From Pseudothioclava arenosa (GTDB taxonomy: Bacteria; Pseudomonadota; Alphaproteobacteria; Rhodobacterales; Rhodobacteraceae), in the NCBI RefSeq assembly GCF_002358085.1, contig NZ_NTJD01000004.1, positions 124,001-188,000 of the forward strand: a stretch of DNA of 64,000 nucleotides, in the 5' to 3' direction. Made by a program: the position numbers and the translations under genes. The number at the start of each line of letters is the position of its first letter. Position 1 is the stretch's first letter. Below are positions 52,099 through 59,489 of the stretch, one piece after another. The notes below the pieces were generated by a model. The model saw nothing but the letters and a program-made list of their open reading frames with translations, was not told where the DNA came from and did no database searches.

Positions 52099-52187
52099 GC
52101 CCGGGGCTTCCGCACCGGCAACTCGTCATGGACCTTTGCGCGCGCATGGCTAATGTCGGGGGCGAAATGACCAAAGGAGAGGTTTTC

Positions 52188-52961
52188 ATGACGCTCAAGG
52201 GCAAGACGGCCGTAGTGACGGGATCGAATTCGGGCATCGGCCTGGGCGTGGCGCGCGAACTGGCGCGGGCAGGCGCCGATGTGGTGCTGAACTCCTTCAC
52301 CGACCGCGACGAAGATCACGCGCTCGCCGCCGAGATCGGCCGCGAATTCGGCGTGACCGCGCGCTACATCAAGGCCGACATGTCGAGCGCCGAGGAATGC
52401 CGCGCACTGGTGACCCAGGCGGGCCAGTGCGACATCCTCGTCAACAACGCGGGCATCCAGCACGTGGCCCCGGTCGACGAGTTCCCGATCGACAAATGGA
52501 ACGCGATCATCGCGATCAACCTCAGCTCGGCCTTCCACACCAGCGCTGCCGCCCTGCCGATGATGCGCAAGGCGGGCTGGGGCCGGATCGTCAATATCGC
52601 CTCGGCGCATGGCCTGACCGCCTCGCCCTACAAATCGGCCTATATCGCGGCCAAGCATGGCGTTGTTGGCCTGAGCAAGACGATCGCGCTGGAAACCGCG
52701 GAAGAGCCGATCACCTGCAACGCGATCTGCCCGGGCTATGTGCTGACGCCCTTGGTCGAGGCGCAGATCCCCGACCAGATGAAGGTCCATAACATGGACC
52801 GCGACACCGTGATCCGCGAGGTCATGCTGACGCGCCAGCCCTCGAAGCAATTCGCCACCGTCGAGCAACTGGGCGGCACCACGGTGTTCCTGTGCTCGGA
52901 GGCGGCCGCGCAGATCACCGGCACCACGATCTCGGTCGATGGCGGCTGGACTGCGCTCTGA
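52188..52961 (+). CDS. bdhA: 3-hydroxybutyrate dehydrogenase
   Basis: A 257-residue short-chain dehydrogenase oxidising D-3-hydroxybutyrate to acetoacetate, a step in polyhydroxybutyrate use. NAD motif VVTGSNSGIGLGVAREL (about 9-25), NNAGIQHVAPVDEFP (about 90-104), and catalytic Ser-Tyr-Lys in IASAHGLTASPYKSAYIAAKHG (about 138-159). The LTRQPSKQFATVEQLGGT segment is typical of BdhA. Start: ATG 52188 with AAAGGAGAGG. Followed by a terminator. Confidence 0.93.
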   Translation: MTLKGKTAVVTGSNSGIGLGVARELARAGADVVLNSFTDRDEDHALAAEIGREFGVTARYIKADMSSAEECRALVTQAGQCDILVNNAGIQHVAPVDEFPIDKWNAIIAINLSSAFHTSAAALPMMRKAGWGRIVNIASAHGLTASPYKSAYIAAKHGVVGLSKTIALETAEEPITCNAICPGYVLTPLVEAQIPDQMKVHNMDRDTVIREVMLTRQPSKQFATVEQLGGTTVFLCSEAAAQITGTTISVDGGWTAL

Positions 52962-52984
52962 TCGCGACGCGACAGACAGACTGC

Positions 52985-53010
52985 GGCGGGGTTTCGGCCC
53001 CGCCGTTTTC
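52985..53010 (+). terminator. Intrinsic terminator of bdhA
   Basis: GGCGGGG-TTTCGG-CCCCGCC (52985-53004) followed by GTTTTCG, 24 bases after the bdhA stop and before the convergent oxyR. Confidence 0.75.
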
Positions 53011-53013
53011 GTT

Positions 53014-53889
53014 TCAGGGGAAGCGCGCGCGCACCTCGGCCACAAGCCCCGTGCCCGCCGCGCGCAGCGTCCCGGCAAGGCCGGTGAACCAGTCGTCCTG
53101 ATCGGCGTCGCGCCGCCGCACGAGGCGGATCTGGCGCGAGGGTTCCTTGTCAAAGCGCATCAGCGCAATCTCGGGCGTGGTTTCGCGCAGACAGGCCAGC
53201 TCGGGCAAAAGCGTCAGCCCCATGCCTTGCCCGACCAATGCGCAGAGTGTGGCGAGCGAGGCCGCGCCAAGATCGAAAGGCTGCGCGCGGCGCGCCAACC
53301 CGCAGAGCGCCAGCGCCTGATCGGCGAGGCAATGGCCTTCATCCAGCAGCAACAGCTCTCCGGGATCGAGCGCCTCGGGCGGCAGCCCGCGATTGAGCGC
53401 AAGGAGCGCCGGCGCCCCCGCCAGCAGGAACCGGTCTTCGAACAGGATTTCCTCGGCCACATCCGGCTCAGCCGTGGCGATCAGCGCGGCATCAAGGCGA
53501 CCCGCTTCCAGTTCGGCCAGCAGCGTCTCGGTGCGCGCCTCGCGCAGCCGCAGCCCGGGGCCAAGCGCGGGCAGGGCGCGCGGCATGAGGTAGGGCGCAA
53601 TCGTCGGGATCACGCCAAGGTTCACCTGCCCGCCGCCGCGCCGCACCTCGGCCTCAAGCGCGGCCAGTTCCGCTTCGATGCGCTGGGCACGCGCCACCAC
53701 CAGCCGCCCCATCCGCGTCAGCCGCACCGGGCGCCGCTCGATCAACGGTTGGCCGATCTGGTCCTCCAGCTCGCGGATCTGCATCGAGAGCGCCGGCTGG
53801 GTCACGCAGACCTCTTCGGCCGCGCGTGAAAACGAGCCCGTGCGCTGCAGCGCCAGCAGGTAGGACAATTGGCGGAAGGTGATGTTCAT
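53014..53889 (-). CDS. oxyR: Hydrogen peroxide-responsive LysR regulator OxyR
   Basis: A 291-residue LysR-type regulator. N-terminal winged HTH (FRQLSYLLALQRTGSFSRAAEEVCVTQPALSMQI shape, residues 5-39). The regulatory domain has the OxyR redox loop LLDEGHCLADQALALCG with Cys187 and Cys196, nine residues apart as in E. coli Cys199-Cys208, so peroxide sensing by disulfide is supported. No katG or other classical divergent target is adjacent. It lies 54 bases after the DUF502 gene on the same strand. Confidence 0.9.
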   Translation of the reverse strand: MNITFRQLSYLLALQRTGSFSRAAEEVCVTQPALSMQIRELEDQIGQPLIERRPVRLTRMGRLVVARAQRIEAELAALEAEVRRGGGQVNLGVIPTIAPYLMPRALPALGPGLRLREARTETLLAELEAGRLDAALIATAEPDVAEEILFEDRFLLAGAPALLALNRGLPPEALDPGELLLLDEGHCLADQALALCGLARRAQPFDLGAASLATLCALVGQGMGLTLLPELACLRETTPEIALMRFDKEPSRQIRLVRRRDADQDDWFTGLAGTLRAAGTGLVAEVRARFP

Positions 53890-53943
53890 CAGGCGAAGTT
53901 ATCGCATCGCGCCCGTTTGGCAAGCGTCGCTGATTGTCTGGCG

Positions 53944-54636
53944 TCAGGCGGATTTCTTGCCCTTCGCGGGGTCGGGCTTTTTCTCGCTCGGATACACCAG
54001 CCCCGCCGAAATGATCAGCTTGGCGGCATCCTCGACGCTCATGTCCAGATAGGTGATCTGCGAGCGCGGCACGAAGAGCAAGAACCCCGAGGTCGGGTTC
54101 GGCGTGGTCGGCAAAAACACCGAGATCAGCGGGTCGCCGTCATCGGCCAGCCGCGCTACCTCGCCCTTGGCGCTGGAGGAGACGAAGGCGATCGCCTTCA
54201 GGCCGGGGCGCGGGTATTCGATCACGCAGGCCTTGTCGAATTTCTCTTCGCCCTGGTTGAACACGGTCTCGGCGATCTGCTTGATCCCCGAATAGACCGA
54301 GCGCACCACCGGCATCCGGTCGACGATGCTTTCGCCCATCCGGATCAGCGCGCGGCCAAAGATGCCCTTCGCCATCCAGCCCACGATCACCGTGAAGATC
54401 AGGAAGATCAGCACGCCGATGCCGCGCAGGTTGACGCCGATATAGCGCTCGGGGTGCAGCTCGGCGGGCACCATCGGCAGCACCCAGCCATCGACCCAGC
54501 CCGCCACCGTCCACATCAGCCAGAGCGTCAGCCCGACGGGGGCGACGACCACCAGCCCGGTCAGAAAGGACGACCGAAGCCCGCCCAGCAGGCTGCGTTT
54601 GCGTTTGGCGGGATGGGGCTCGGGCGCGGACGACAT
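53944..54636 (-). CDS. DUF502 family membrane protein
   Basis: A 230-residue inner-membrane protein with two helices (about 21-47 and 72-95) and a long C-terminal soluble domain. DUF502 blocks: FLTGLVVVAPVGLTLWLMWT, ALIRMGESIVDRMPVVRSVYSGIKQ and TPNPTSGFLLFVPRSQITYLDMSVEDA. The family is widespread and uncharacterised. The C-terminus is lysine-rich (KGKKSA). Same strand as oxyR downstream, so they may share a transcript. Confidence 0.88.
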   Translation of the reverse strand: MSSAPEPHPAKRKRSLLGGLRSSFLTGLVVVAPVGLTLWLMWTVAGWVDGWVLPMVPAELHPERYIGVNLRGIGVLIFLIFTVIVGWMAKGIFGRALIRMGESIVDRMPVVRSVYSGIKQIAETVFNQGEEKFDKACVIEYPRPGLKAIAFVSSSAKGEVARLADDGDPLISVFLPTTPNPTSGFLLFVPRSQITYLDMSVEDAAKLIISAGLVYPSEKKPDPAKGKKSA

Positions 54637-54698
54637 CGGGGTCCCTCAAGGTCAATGCATCTGACCTTACGAAGCACCGCCCGCCCGCGCAATGGGGA

Positions 54699-55625
54699 TC
54701 AGCGCTGGCTCACGATTTCGCGCGCGATTGCCGCGGCGAGGCGCGCATTGTTCAGGACAAGCGCGATATTCGACGCCAATGAGCGCCCCTCGGTCAGCTC
54801 GAAAATCCGCTGCAGCAGGAAGGGCGTCACCGCCTTGGCGGCAATACCCTGCGCCGCGGCCTCGGCAAGGGCGGTCTCGATCACCGGCGTGATCTCGGCG
54901 CGCGCGATCTCGGCCTCGGGGGGGATCGGGTTGGCGACAAGCTGGCCGCCGGGCAGCCCGAGCCGCTTGCGCATCAGATGCGCCGCCGCGATCGTGCCCG
55001 CGTCATCGGCGCGCAGCGGCGCCGCCAGCCCCGAACTGCGCGACCAGAAGGCCGGAAACTCGGCCTGCCCGAAGGCGATAACCGGCACGCCATTGGTTTC
55101 CAGCACCTCGAGCGTCTTCGGCAGGTCGAGGATCGCCTTCGCGCCCGCCGCCACCACCGTCACCGGGCTCGCGCCCAGCTCGGCCAGATCGGCGGAAATG
55201 TCGAACGTGTCCTCGGCGCCGCGATGCACGCCGCCGATGCCGCCGGTGGCAAACACGTCGATCCCGGCCAGCGCCGCGCAGATCATCGTCGCCGCAACCG
55301 TCGTCGCCCCGGTCGCACCGGAGGCGAGGCAAAAGGCCAGATCGGCGCGGCTGAGCTTCATCACACCCCGCGCCTGCGCCAGCGCATCCAGCGCATCCTC
55401 CTCAAGCCCGATATGAATGCGACCGCCCATCACCGCGATCGTCGCCGGCACCGCCCCCGCAGCACGCAGCTCGGCCTCGACCGCGCGGGCGGTCTCAAGG
55501 TTCTGCGGATAGGGCATGCCATGGGTGATGATCGTCGATTCCAGCGCGACCACGGCGCGCCCCTCGGCAAGGGCCGAGGCGACCTCGGCGGAATGGGAAA
55601 TCAGATCGCGCAGATCCTGGGTCAT
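54699..55625 (-). CDS. psuG: Pseudouridine-5'-phosphate glycosidase
   Basis: A 308-residue enzyme cleaving pseudouridine 5'-phosphate to uracil and ribose 5-phosphate. Family blocks: VALESTIITHGMPYPQNLETA (about 24-44) with the conserved Glu, TVAATMICAALAGIDVFATGGIGGVHRG (about 118-145) and IPPEAEIARAEI (about 238-249). Start: ATG 55625, overlapping the upstream kinase stop as ATGA. Together with the kinase it forms a complete pseudouridine catabolic pair. Confidence 0.94.
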   Translation of the reverse strand: MTQDLRDLISHSAEVASALAEGRAVVALESTIITHGMPYPQNLETARAVEAELRAAGAVPATIAVMGGRIHIGLEEDALDALAQARGVMKLSRADLAFCLASGATGATTVAATMICAALAGIDVFATGGIGGVHRGAEDTFDISADLAELGASPVTVVAAGAKAILDLPKTLEVLETNGVPVIAFGQAEFPAFWSRSSGLAAPLRADDAGTIAAAHLMRKRLGLPGGQLVANPIPPEAEIARAEITPVIETALAEAAAQGIAAKAVTPFLLQRIFELTEGRSLASNIALVLNNARLAAAIAREIVSQR

Positions 55626-56518
55626 GAGGCAAGTTCTCCGGAAACATAGCGCGCGGCGGCCTCGAGCGCGCGGGCCAGCGCCGCCTCGCGTGAAAGCCCC
55701 GCGCGTTCGGCCACGATATGCGCGGCCATGAAAGTGTCGCCCGCGCCGGTGACGCGCGTCACCATGACCGCAGGCGGGGTGGCCGCGATCACGCCCGCGC
55801 CAGCCAACCCGTCGGCGGCCGATTGCCCACCATCGGTGACCAGAACGCGCCGCGCGCCGCGCGCCAGAAGCCCCTCGGCCGCAGCCTCGGCCGAGGCGAA
55901 TTCGGCGTGGCACAGCAACCCCGCCTCTTCGAGATTGACGTAGAACGTGACCTGCGGCGCGGCCAGCAGCGGCGTCAGTCGCTCCGCCTTGCCCGGGCTT
56001 GCCGGAGCCACCCGCAGATCGGCCCGCGCAAAAAGCGGCGAGCGCACGATCTCGGCGATCAGCGCCTCGGTCAGGTTGCCATCAAGCGCGATCGGCCCGG
56101 CCCATGGCGCGCCCGCCGAGCCCAGCCGCCCGTCCTCCAGCGGCCGCAATATCCGCGCGCCCGCCTGTTCCAGCGAATGCGCATCGGCAATCGCCGCGAT
56201 CAGCCCGTTCGCCCCCTCGATCGCCATGTAACGATCCGTCGGCAGATCCTCGGAACGATAAAGATAACGGCAATCAATGCCCAGCACCTCCGCCGCGCCG
56301 ATCAGTTCCTGACCCTGCACATCGCGCCCGATCGCGCTGAGCACAGCCGGGCGCAACCCGAAGCGCGCCAGCGTCATCGCGATATTCATCGCAACACCCC
56401 CGGGCACTCGCGTGATCCGTCCCGGCACATCCGAGCCCGCCCGCATATGCACGGGCGCGCGGCCGATGATGTCCCAGAGCACCGAGCCGATGCAAAGAAT
56501 GTCGGGGGTCTTGTCCAT
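55622..56518 (-). CDS. psuK: PfkB family kinase, probable pseudouridine kinase
   Basis: A 298-residue ribokinase-fold kinase. N-terminal [23 protein letters not shown] (about 9-31), [17 protein letters not shown] (about 38-54) and the PfkB signature 2 [19 protein letters not shown] (about 253-271) with the catalytic Asp in GAGDT. Phosphorylation of pseudouridine is inferred from the ATGA overlap with psuG. Start: ATG 56518 with AAGGGGT just upstream. Confidence 0.87.
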   Translation of the reverse strand: MDKTPDILCIGSVLWDIIGRAPVHMRAGSDVPGRITRVPGGVAMNIAMTLARFGLRPAVLSAIGRDVQGQELIGAAEVLGIDCRYLYRSEDLPTDRYMAIEGANGLIAAIADAHSLEQAGARILRPLEDGRLGSAGAPWAGPIALDGNLTEALIAEIVRSPLFARADLRVAPASPGKAERLTPLLAAPQVTFYVNLEEAGLLCHAEFASAEAAAEGLLARGARRVLVTDGGQSAADGLAGAGVIAATPPAVMVTRVTGAGDTFMAAHIVAERAGLSREAALARALEAAARYVSGELAS

Positions 56519-56563
56519 ACCCCTTGGTGCACCGATCCGCGCCCCCGCGCAAGCGGCTGTTGC

Positions 56564-56675
56564 GGGACGCCTCCGGCGGGCGTATTTGCACCAAGAAGAA
56601 GGGGCTGGCGCCGTCATCCGCGGGAAAAGCCATGCTTTTCACTTCTTCTTGGCAAAAATACGCGAATTCCGCCCG
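56564..56675. repeat. Dispersed intergenic repeat, copy F (inverted pair)
   Basis: The left arm GGGACGCCTCCGGCGGGCG plus TATTTGCACCAAGAAGAAGG (56564-56604) is nearly identical to copy C. The right arm is CTTCTTCTTGGCAAAAATAC plus GCG (56642-56665), nearly identical to copy D. The arms are partly complementary, separated by about 38 bases. Confidence 0.75.
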
Positions 56676-56705
56676 AAAAGCCGGTGCAAACCGCGGGCAG
56701 GGGGC

Positions 56706-56734
56706 TTGCCAGCGCCGCGGGTGCCCGCTATATC
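56706..56734 (+). promoter_or_regulatory. Promoter of rpsB-tsf
   Basis: TTGCCA (56706-56711) and TATATC (56729-56734) with 17-base spacing. Transcription should begin near 56741, giving an rpsB leader of about 109 bases. Confidence 0.6.
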
Positions 56735-56740
56735 GCGCGC

Positions 56741-56849
56741 ACTTCACAGGCGGAGGCGGGCCGTTGAGGGAGACATCCTCATCAGTCCACCGGTTGGGGC
56801 ACATGCCCTGAAATCCTCCGCTCAGGCGCAAACCGGAAAGGAAATGGAC
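56741..56849 (+). promoter_or_regulatory. Structured leader of rpsB
   Basis: GCGGAGG (56750-56756) pairs with CCTCCGC (56815-56821), enclosing two small hairpins, TGAGG/CCTCA (56765-56781) and GGGC/GCCC (56797-56808). The basal helix ends 15 bases before the AAAGGA Shine-Dalgarno. This could be an S2-type autoregulatory leader; no consensus was checked. Confidence 0.4.
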
Positions 56850-57611
56850 ATGGCGCTTCCCGATTTCTCGCTGCGTCAGCTGCTCGAAGCTGGCGTTCAC
56901 TTTGGTCACCAGACGCAACGCTGGAACCCGCGCATGGCGGAGTTCATCTACGGCGAGCGTAACGGCATCCACATCATGGACCTGACCCAGACCGTTCCGA
57001 TGCTGGACGCGGCTCTGAAAGTCGTGCGTGACACCGTCGCCAAGGGAGGCCGCGTGCTCTTCGTCGGCACCAAGCGTCAGGCTGCCAAGCCGGTTGCGGA
57101 AGCGGCCGAAAAATGCGCGCAGTTCTACATGAACCACCGCTGGCTCGGCGGCACGCTGACCAACTGGAAAACCGTCTCGCAGTCGATCAACCGTCTGAAA
57201 GAGATCGACGAGCGTCTGGCTTCGGGCGCCGAAGGCCTGACCAAGAAAGAGCGTCTGGGCCTCGACCGCGAGCAGGCCAAACTGCAGGCCTCGCTGGGCG
57301 GGATCCGCGAAATGGGCGGTCTGCCGGACCTGCTGTTCGTGATCGACGTCAACAAGGAAGACCTCGCCATCCTGGAAGCCAAGAAGCTCGGCATCCCGGT
57401 CGTCGCCGTGGTCGACTCGAACTGCTCGCCCAAGGGCGTTGACTACATCATCCCGGGCAACGACGACGCCGCCCGCGCGATCAGCCTCTACTGCGACCTC
57501 GTTTCGCGCGCTGCTCTCGACGGCATGGCCGCCCAGATGGGCGCCGCCGGCGTGGACATCGGTGCTCTGGAAGAAGCTCCGGCGGAAGAAGCCGCCGAAG
57601 TCGAAGCCTGA
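56850..57611 (+). CDS. rpsB: 30S ribosomal protein S2
   Basis: A 253-residue ribosomal protein on the head-platform side of the 30S subunit. S2 signatures: [19 protein letters not shown] (about residues 11-29), [27 protein letters not shown] (about 91-106) and [25 protein letters not shown] (about 180-205). An acidic Ala/Glu tail closes it. Start: MALPDF at 56850, with AAAGGA 8 bases upstream; the ATG at 56844 is less well spaced. It precedes tsf as usual. Confidence 0.97.
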   Translation: MALPDFSLRQLLEAGVHFGHQTQRWNPRMAEFIYGERNGIHIMDLTQTVPMLDAALKVVRDTVAKGGRVLFVGTKRQAAKPVAEAAEKCAQFYMNHRWLGGTLTNWKTVSQSINRLKEIDERLASGAEGLTKKERLGLDREQAKLQASLGGIREMGGLPDLLFVIDVNKEDLAILEAKKLGIPVVAVVDSNCSPKGVDYIIPGNDDAARAISLYCDLVSRAALDGMAAQMGAAGVDIGALEEAPAEEAAEVEA

Positions 57612-57652
57612 TCCGGGGGCTGCCCCTCGGGGCGTCACTGAATTGACATGGA

Positions 57653-57671
57653 GGGCGGGGTAAACCCGCCC
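57653..57671 (+). promoter_or_regulatory. GC hairpin between rpsB and tsf
   Basis: GGGCGGG-GTAAA-CCCGCCC, 7-bp stem, no T-run. A second weak GC hairpin, GCCC-CTCG-GGGC, lies at 57622-57633. They may adjust the S2:EF-Ts expression ratio or stabilise the tsf mRNA 5' end; not a full terminator. Confidence 0.4.
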
Positions 57672-57698
57672 CCGAAGCATAATTCGAGGAGAATTCCG

Positions 57699-58580
57699 AT
57701 GGCGATCACCGCTGCGATGGTGAAAGAGCTGCGCGACATGACCGGCGCAGGCATGATGGATGCGAAAAAAGCGCTGACCGAAGTTGACGGCGACATGGAA
57801 GCCGCGGTCGACTGGCTGCGCACCAAGGGTCTGGCGAAAGCCGCCAAGAAATCGGGCCGCGTGGCTGCCGAAGGCCTCGTGGGCGTTGCCGTGACCAACG
57901 GCAAGGGCGTCGCGATCGAGCTGAACTCGGAAACCGACTTCGTCGCCAAGAACACCGACTTCCAGAAACTGGTGTCGGACATCGCCGAAGTGGCGCTGGA
58001 AGTGGGCGAGTCGGTCGAGGTGGTGAAGGCCGCCGCGCTGAACGGCAAGACCGTCGAAGACGTGCTGACCGACGCGATCGCGCGCATCGGCGAGAACATG
58101 ACGCTGCGCCGCATGCACCTGCTCGAAGGCGACACGCTGGTGCATTACGTGCACAACGCCGCCGCCGAAGGCATGGGCAAGATCGGCGTGCTGGTCGCGC
58201 TGAACGGCGCCGACAACGGCATCGGCAAGCAGATCGCGATGCACATCGCCGCGACCAACCCGGCTTCGCTGAACGAGGGTGACCTCGATCCGGCGATCGT
58301 CGAGAAAGAGCGCAACGTGCAGATCGAGATCGCGCGTGAATCGGGCAAGCCCGAAGCCGTGATCGAGAAGATGATCGAAGGCCGCATGAAGAAGTTCCTC
58401 GAGGAAGTCACCCTCGTGAACCAGAAATTCGTGATCAACCCCGACATCACCGTGGCTCAGGCCGCGAAAGAGGCGGGCGTCGAGGTCACCGGTTTCGTCC
58501 GCATGGAAGTCGGCGAAGGCATCGAGAAGAAAGAAGAAGACTTCGCTGCTGAAGTGGCGAAGACCGTCGCCGGCAACTGA
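57699..58580 (+). CDS. tsf: Elongation factor Ts
   Basis: A 293-residue nucleotide exchange factor for EF-Tu. N-terminal UBA-like domain [28 protein letters not shown] shape, then [17 protein letters not shown], the core [16 protein letters not shown] (about 80-95) and [17 protein letters not shown]. Start: ATG 57699 with CGAGGAGAATTCCG. Full length. Followed by a strong terminator. Confidence 0.97.
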   Translation: MAITAAMVKELRDMTGAGMMDAKKALTEVDGDMEAAVDWLRTKGLAKAAKKSGRVAAEGLVGVAVTNGKGVAIELNSETDFVAKNTDFQKLVSDIAEVALEVGESVEVVKAAALNGKTVEDVLTDAIARIGENMTLRRMHLLEGDTLVHYVHNAAAEGMGKIGVLVALNGADNGIGKQIAMHIAATNPASLNEGDLDPAIVEKERNVQIEIARESGKPEAVIEKMIEGRMKKFLEEVTLVNQKFVINPDITVAQAAKEAGVEVTGFVRMEVGEGIEKKEEDFAAEVAKTVAGN

Positions 58581-58602
58581 TCGGATCGACAGAGCTTCAA
58601 GG

Positions 58603-58627
58603 CGCCGCCCCTCGGGGCGGCGTTTTT
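58603..58627 (+). terminator. Intrinsic terminator of tsf
   Basis: CGCCGCCC-CTCG-GGGCGGCG (58603-58622), 8-bp stem with tetraloop, followed by TTTTT (58623-58627). The T-run overlaps the stop codon of the convergent luxR-type gene. Confidence 0.9.
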
Positions 58628-59388
58628 CATTTCCGGGCCGGACTGGCCGCACCCGGAGAGACAAAGATTTCCTGCTGCATCGAGGCCTTGAGCACCGCCT
58701 GCGCGGTGGTCTCGACGCCAAGCGCTTCGCGGGCGCGGCGCAGGTGCTTTTCGATCGTCGCCGCCGAAAGCCCCATCTCCTGCGCGGTTTCCGCGATCGT
58801 GCGCCCCTCGGCCACGCCTTCCAACACCTGCCGCTGGCGCGGCGACAGCACATTGCGCGCGAAGGGCATTGACGAGACCTGTAGGTGGAAAATCGTGTTC
58901 AGCAGGTGGATCTCGCGGCCCTTTTCGGCCCAGAGCGCATCGACCTCGTGCTGGCGCATCCCGGCCCGCGCACAAAGCCCGATCCCGCCCTGACTCGGGC
59001 GCGTGTTAGGGAATGAAATCGAATAGCCCGCACAGACGCCGTGCCGCAGGTTGAATTCGGTCGCGCGGCGCTCCCCCTCGGTCATCGTGCCGCTTTCCAT
59101 CAGCTCACCGATCATTCGCCAGGAAAACGCCCCCGACTGCGCCGCCGCGATCCGCACCATCGGCGCCTGCTCGAACAACCGCTCACCGATATAGCCATCA
59201 AGATAGTCCTGCGAGAAATTGCTCAGGATCAGCATGTCGTCGAGCTTGCCGAAACCACTGGGGCGGGAAAACCGGGTGAAGCCATAGATCAGCCGGTCGA
59301 AACCGTAATCGGCCATACAAGCGCAATGGAGATTCCAGACGGCGTCTATCTCCCGCAAGCTCAGGATCTTTTCGATATGGTCAAACAT
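58627..59388 (-). CDS. LuxR-type regulator with autoinducer-binding domain
   Basis: A 253-residue regulator: N-terminal autoinducer-binding domain (about 20-165, with LHCACMADYGFDRLIYGFTR, NFSQDYLDGYIGERLFEQAPMV and GVCAGYSISFP) and C-terminal GerE HTH (about 178-240, LSPRQRQVLEGVAEGRTIAETAQEMGLS and TIEKHLRRAREALG). No luxI-type synthase is in the window, so it is a LuxR solo or acts with a distant synthase. Its upstream region has an AT-rich palindrome. The ligand is unknown. Confidence 0.88.
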   Translation of the reverse strand: MFDHIEKILSLREIDAVWNLHCACMADYGFDRLIYGFTRFSRPSGFGKLDDMLILSNFSQDYLDGYIGERLFEQAPMVRIAAAQSGAFSWRMIGELMESGTMTEGERRATEFNLRHGVCAGYSISFPNTRPSQGGIGLCARAGMRQHEVDALWAEKGREIHLLNTIFHLQVSSMPFARNVLSPRQRQVLEGVAEGRTIAETAQEMGLSAATIEKHLRRAREALGVETTAQAVLKASMQQEIFVSPGAASPARK

Positions 59389-59417
59389 GCACTCACCTAC
59401 GCTACTCAGTGTTTTAG

Positions 59418-59438
59418 ATCATTTCTAGACAAAATGAT
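59418..59438. promoter_or_regulatory. Palindrome upstream of the luxR-type gene
   Basis: ATCATTT-CTAGACA-AAATGAT, perfect 7-bp arms, 30 bases upstream of the start codon. A further CAATGATT follows at 59444. The spacing places it over the probable core promoter, so repression or autoregulation is plausible. It is not a canonical lux box. Confidence 0.45.
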
Positions 59439-59489
59439 TTTTTCAATGATTCGAGCAGGTTGTATAAGGGATGCGCGGCAATGGGTCGC

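Larger units (their letters stand above)
56519..56849. other. 331-base intergenic region: repeat, rpsB promoter and leader
   Basis: No protein gene. From left to right it contains repeat copy F, a well-formed sigma-70 promoter (56706-56734) and the structured rpsB leader. Open frames across it are by-products of the repeat sequence. Confidence 0.6.

Noticed and set aside
56524-56811. Short plus-strand frame across repeat copy F
   Set aside because: It encodes the same repeat-derived peptide as the ccmB extension and has no binding site.
56274-58853. 859-codon minus-strand frame opposite rpsB and tsf
   Set aside because: It covers two certain ribosomal/elongation-factor genes plus a promoter and terminator; its translation is low-complexity and unlike any family.
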